11,849 nucleotides of DNA from JBASRP01 sp044866075 (GTDB lineage: Bacteria > Actinomycetota > AC-67), in NCBI GenBank assembly GCA_044866075.1, contig JBIOTQ010000136.1:1-11849 (forward strand), written 5' to 3'. How positions within the stretch are numbered: the stretch's first letter is position 1; every line of letters starts with the position of its first letter. A program made the translations under genes and the position numbers. The notes under the pieces are model-generated. The model had not been told where the DNA came from, did no database searches, and was given only the letters and a program-made list of their open reading frames with translations. Below are positions 11,320 through 11,849 of this stretch, piece after piece.

Positions 11320-11849
11320 TTAGGCGGCGGCTTCGGCAGAATCGGCCGGTTCGAGGGCGTGGCTCAGCACCTGGTCGATCGACTCGGCGAGGTGGAAGGT
11401 CATCTCCTCGCGCACTTGCGCGGGGACGTCGTCGAGGTCGCCCTCGTTGCGCTTCGGGAGGATGACCTCCTTCAGTCCGGCGCGGTGCGCCGCGAGCACC
11501 TTCTGCTTCACGCCGCCGATCGGCAGAACCTTGCCTTGCAGCGTGACCTCGCCGGTCATCCCGACGATCGGCCGCACCGGGCGGTCGGTCAGAAGCGAGA
11601 CCAGCGCCGTGGTCATGGCGGTGCCCGCCGAAGGGCCGTCCTTCGGGACGGCGCCGGCCGGCACGTGGAGGTGGAACCGTCGGTTCGTGGCCGACGGTTC
11701 GATGCCCAGTTCGACCGCGTGTGCGCGGACGTAGGACAGCGCGATCTGCGCCGACTCCTTCATCACGTCGCCGAGTTGGCCGGTCAGCGTGAAGCCCGGA
11801 CCTTCCGAATCCCTGGCGTCCATCGCGGTCGCTTCGACGAATAGCACGT
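11320..11849 (-). CDS. lon: Lon protease, C-terminal part (partial)
   Basis: This is the last 176 or so residues of the ATP-dependent protease Lon, which degrades damaged and regulatory proteins in the cytoplasm. The gene continues past the window end, so the N-terminal and AAA+ parts are not visible. The proteolytic domain is intact: VLFVEATAM leads in, the catalytic Ser lies in PKDGPSAGTAM, and the catalytic Lys lies 43 residues later in GGVKQKVLAAHRAG, the same distance as Ser679 and Lys722 of the E. coli enzyme. MTGEVTLQGKVLPIGG and LKEVILPKRNEGDLDDVP are further family segments. The C-terminal tail is Ala/Glu-rich. The gene converges on the caspase-like gene. Confidence 0.97.
   Translation of the reverse strand, partial: VLFVEATAMDARDSEGPGFTLTGQLGDVMKESAQIALSYVRAHAVELGIEPSATNRRFHLHVPAGAVPKDGPSAGTAMTTALVSLLTDRPVRPIVGMTGEVTLQGKVLPIGGVKQKVLAAHRAGLKEVILPKRNEGDLDDVPAQVREEMTFHLAESIDQVLSHALEPADSAEAAA

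Noticed and set aside
1..11849. CRISPR arrays, insertion sequences, tRNA or rRNA genes
   Set aside because: No regular spacer-repeat pattern, transposase-like frame, terminal inverted repeats or tRNA cloverleaf was seen on either strand.

Overview
The window is a GC-rich stretch (about two-thirds G+C by eye) of densely packed bacterial genes on both strands. It has GTG and TTG starts, strong AGGAGG-type ribosome sites beside starts with none, and several ATGA/GTGA stop-start overlaps. An F420-type luciferase-like oxidoreductase, several small one-component repressors and a Lon protease fit a free-living Actinomycetota-like lineage. Related high-GC phyla such as Dormibacterota or Chloroflexota are also possible. 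No rRNA, tRNA or marker gene is present to decide this.

Layout: 1-19 is the start of a gene leaving the window on the minus strand, divergent from a PadR repressor (100-639). Two matching 17-bp palindromes lie between them. PadR meets tail-to-tail a probable lipoprotein gene (636-1340, minus). A small Cys-rich exported protein (1399-1779, minus) follows, then a spacer with a large inverted repeat. An ArsR repressor and an AHSA1/SRPBCC protein form a coupled minus-strand pair (2752 down to 1971). They are divergent, across a 30-bp palindrome that contains a TTGACA box, from a coupled pair encoding a fused tautomerase and an unknown secreted protein (2854-3866).

After a relic of a polyphosphate kinase 2 gene (3870-4013, minus) comes the centre of the window: an H-NOX haem sensor (4269-4829) overlapping by ATGA a GAF-GGDEF-EAL cyclic-di-GMP enzyme (4826-6865). 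This is a predicted nitric oxide to c-di-GMP signalling operon. H-NOX carries the haem ligand His102 and the Tyr131-Ser133-Arg135 motif. The enzyme keeps its GGDEF motif and the expected EAL catalytic residues.

Next, a MarR repressor (7385 down to 6927) is divergent from a YczE/YyaS/YitT-type membrane protein and an F420-type LLM oxidoreductase (7400-8838). A 20-bp palindrome overlaps the start of the membrane gene. An intact PPK2 gene (8849-9667, minus), a DUF4234 membrane protein (9803-10237), an exported caspase-like protein with a calcium-binding loop (10373-11245) and the C-terminal protease domain of Lon (11320 to the window end, minus) complete the window.

Three times in 7.5 kb a one-component repressor sits beside a divergent gene with a clear palindromic operator. 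The H-NOX/c-di-GMP pair is the most interesting functional unit. The PPK2 relic just before it hints that this spot has been rearranged.
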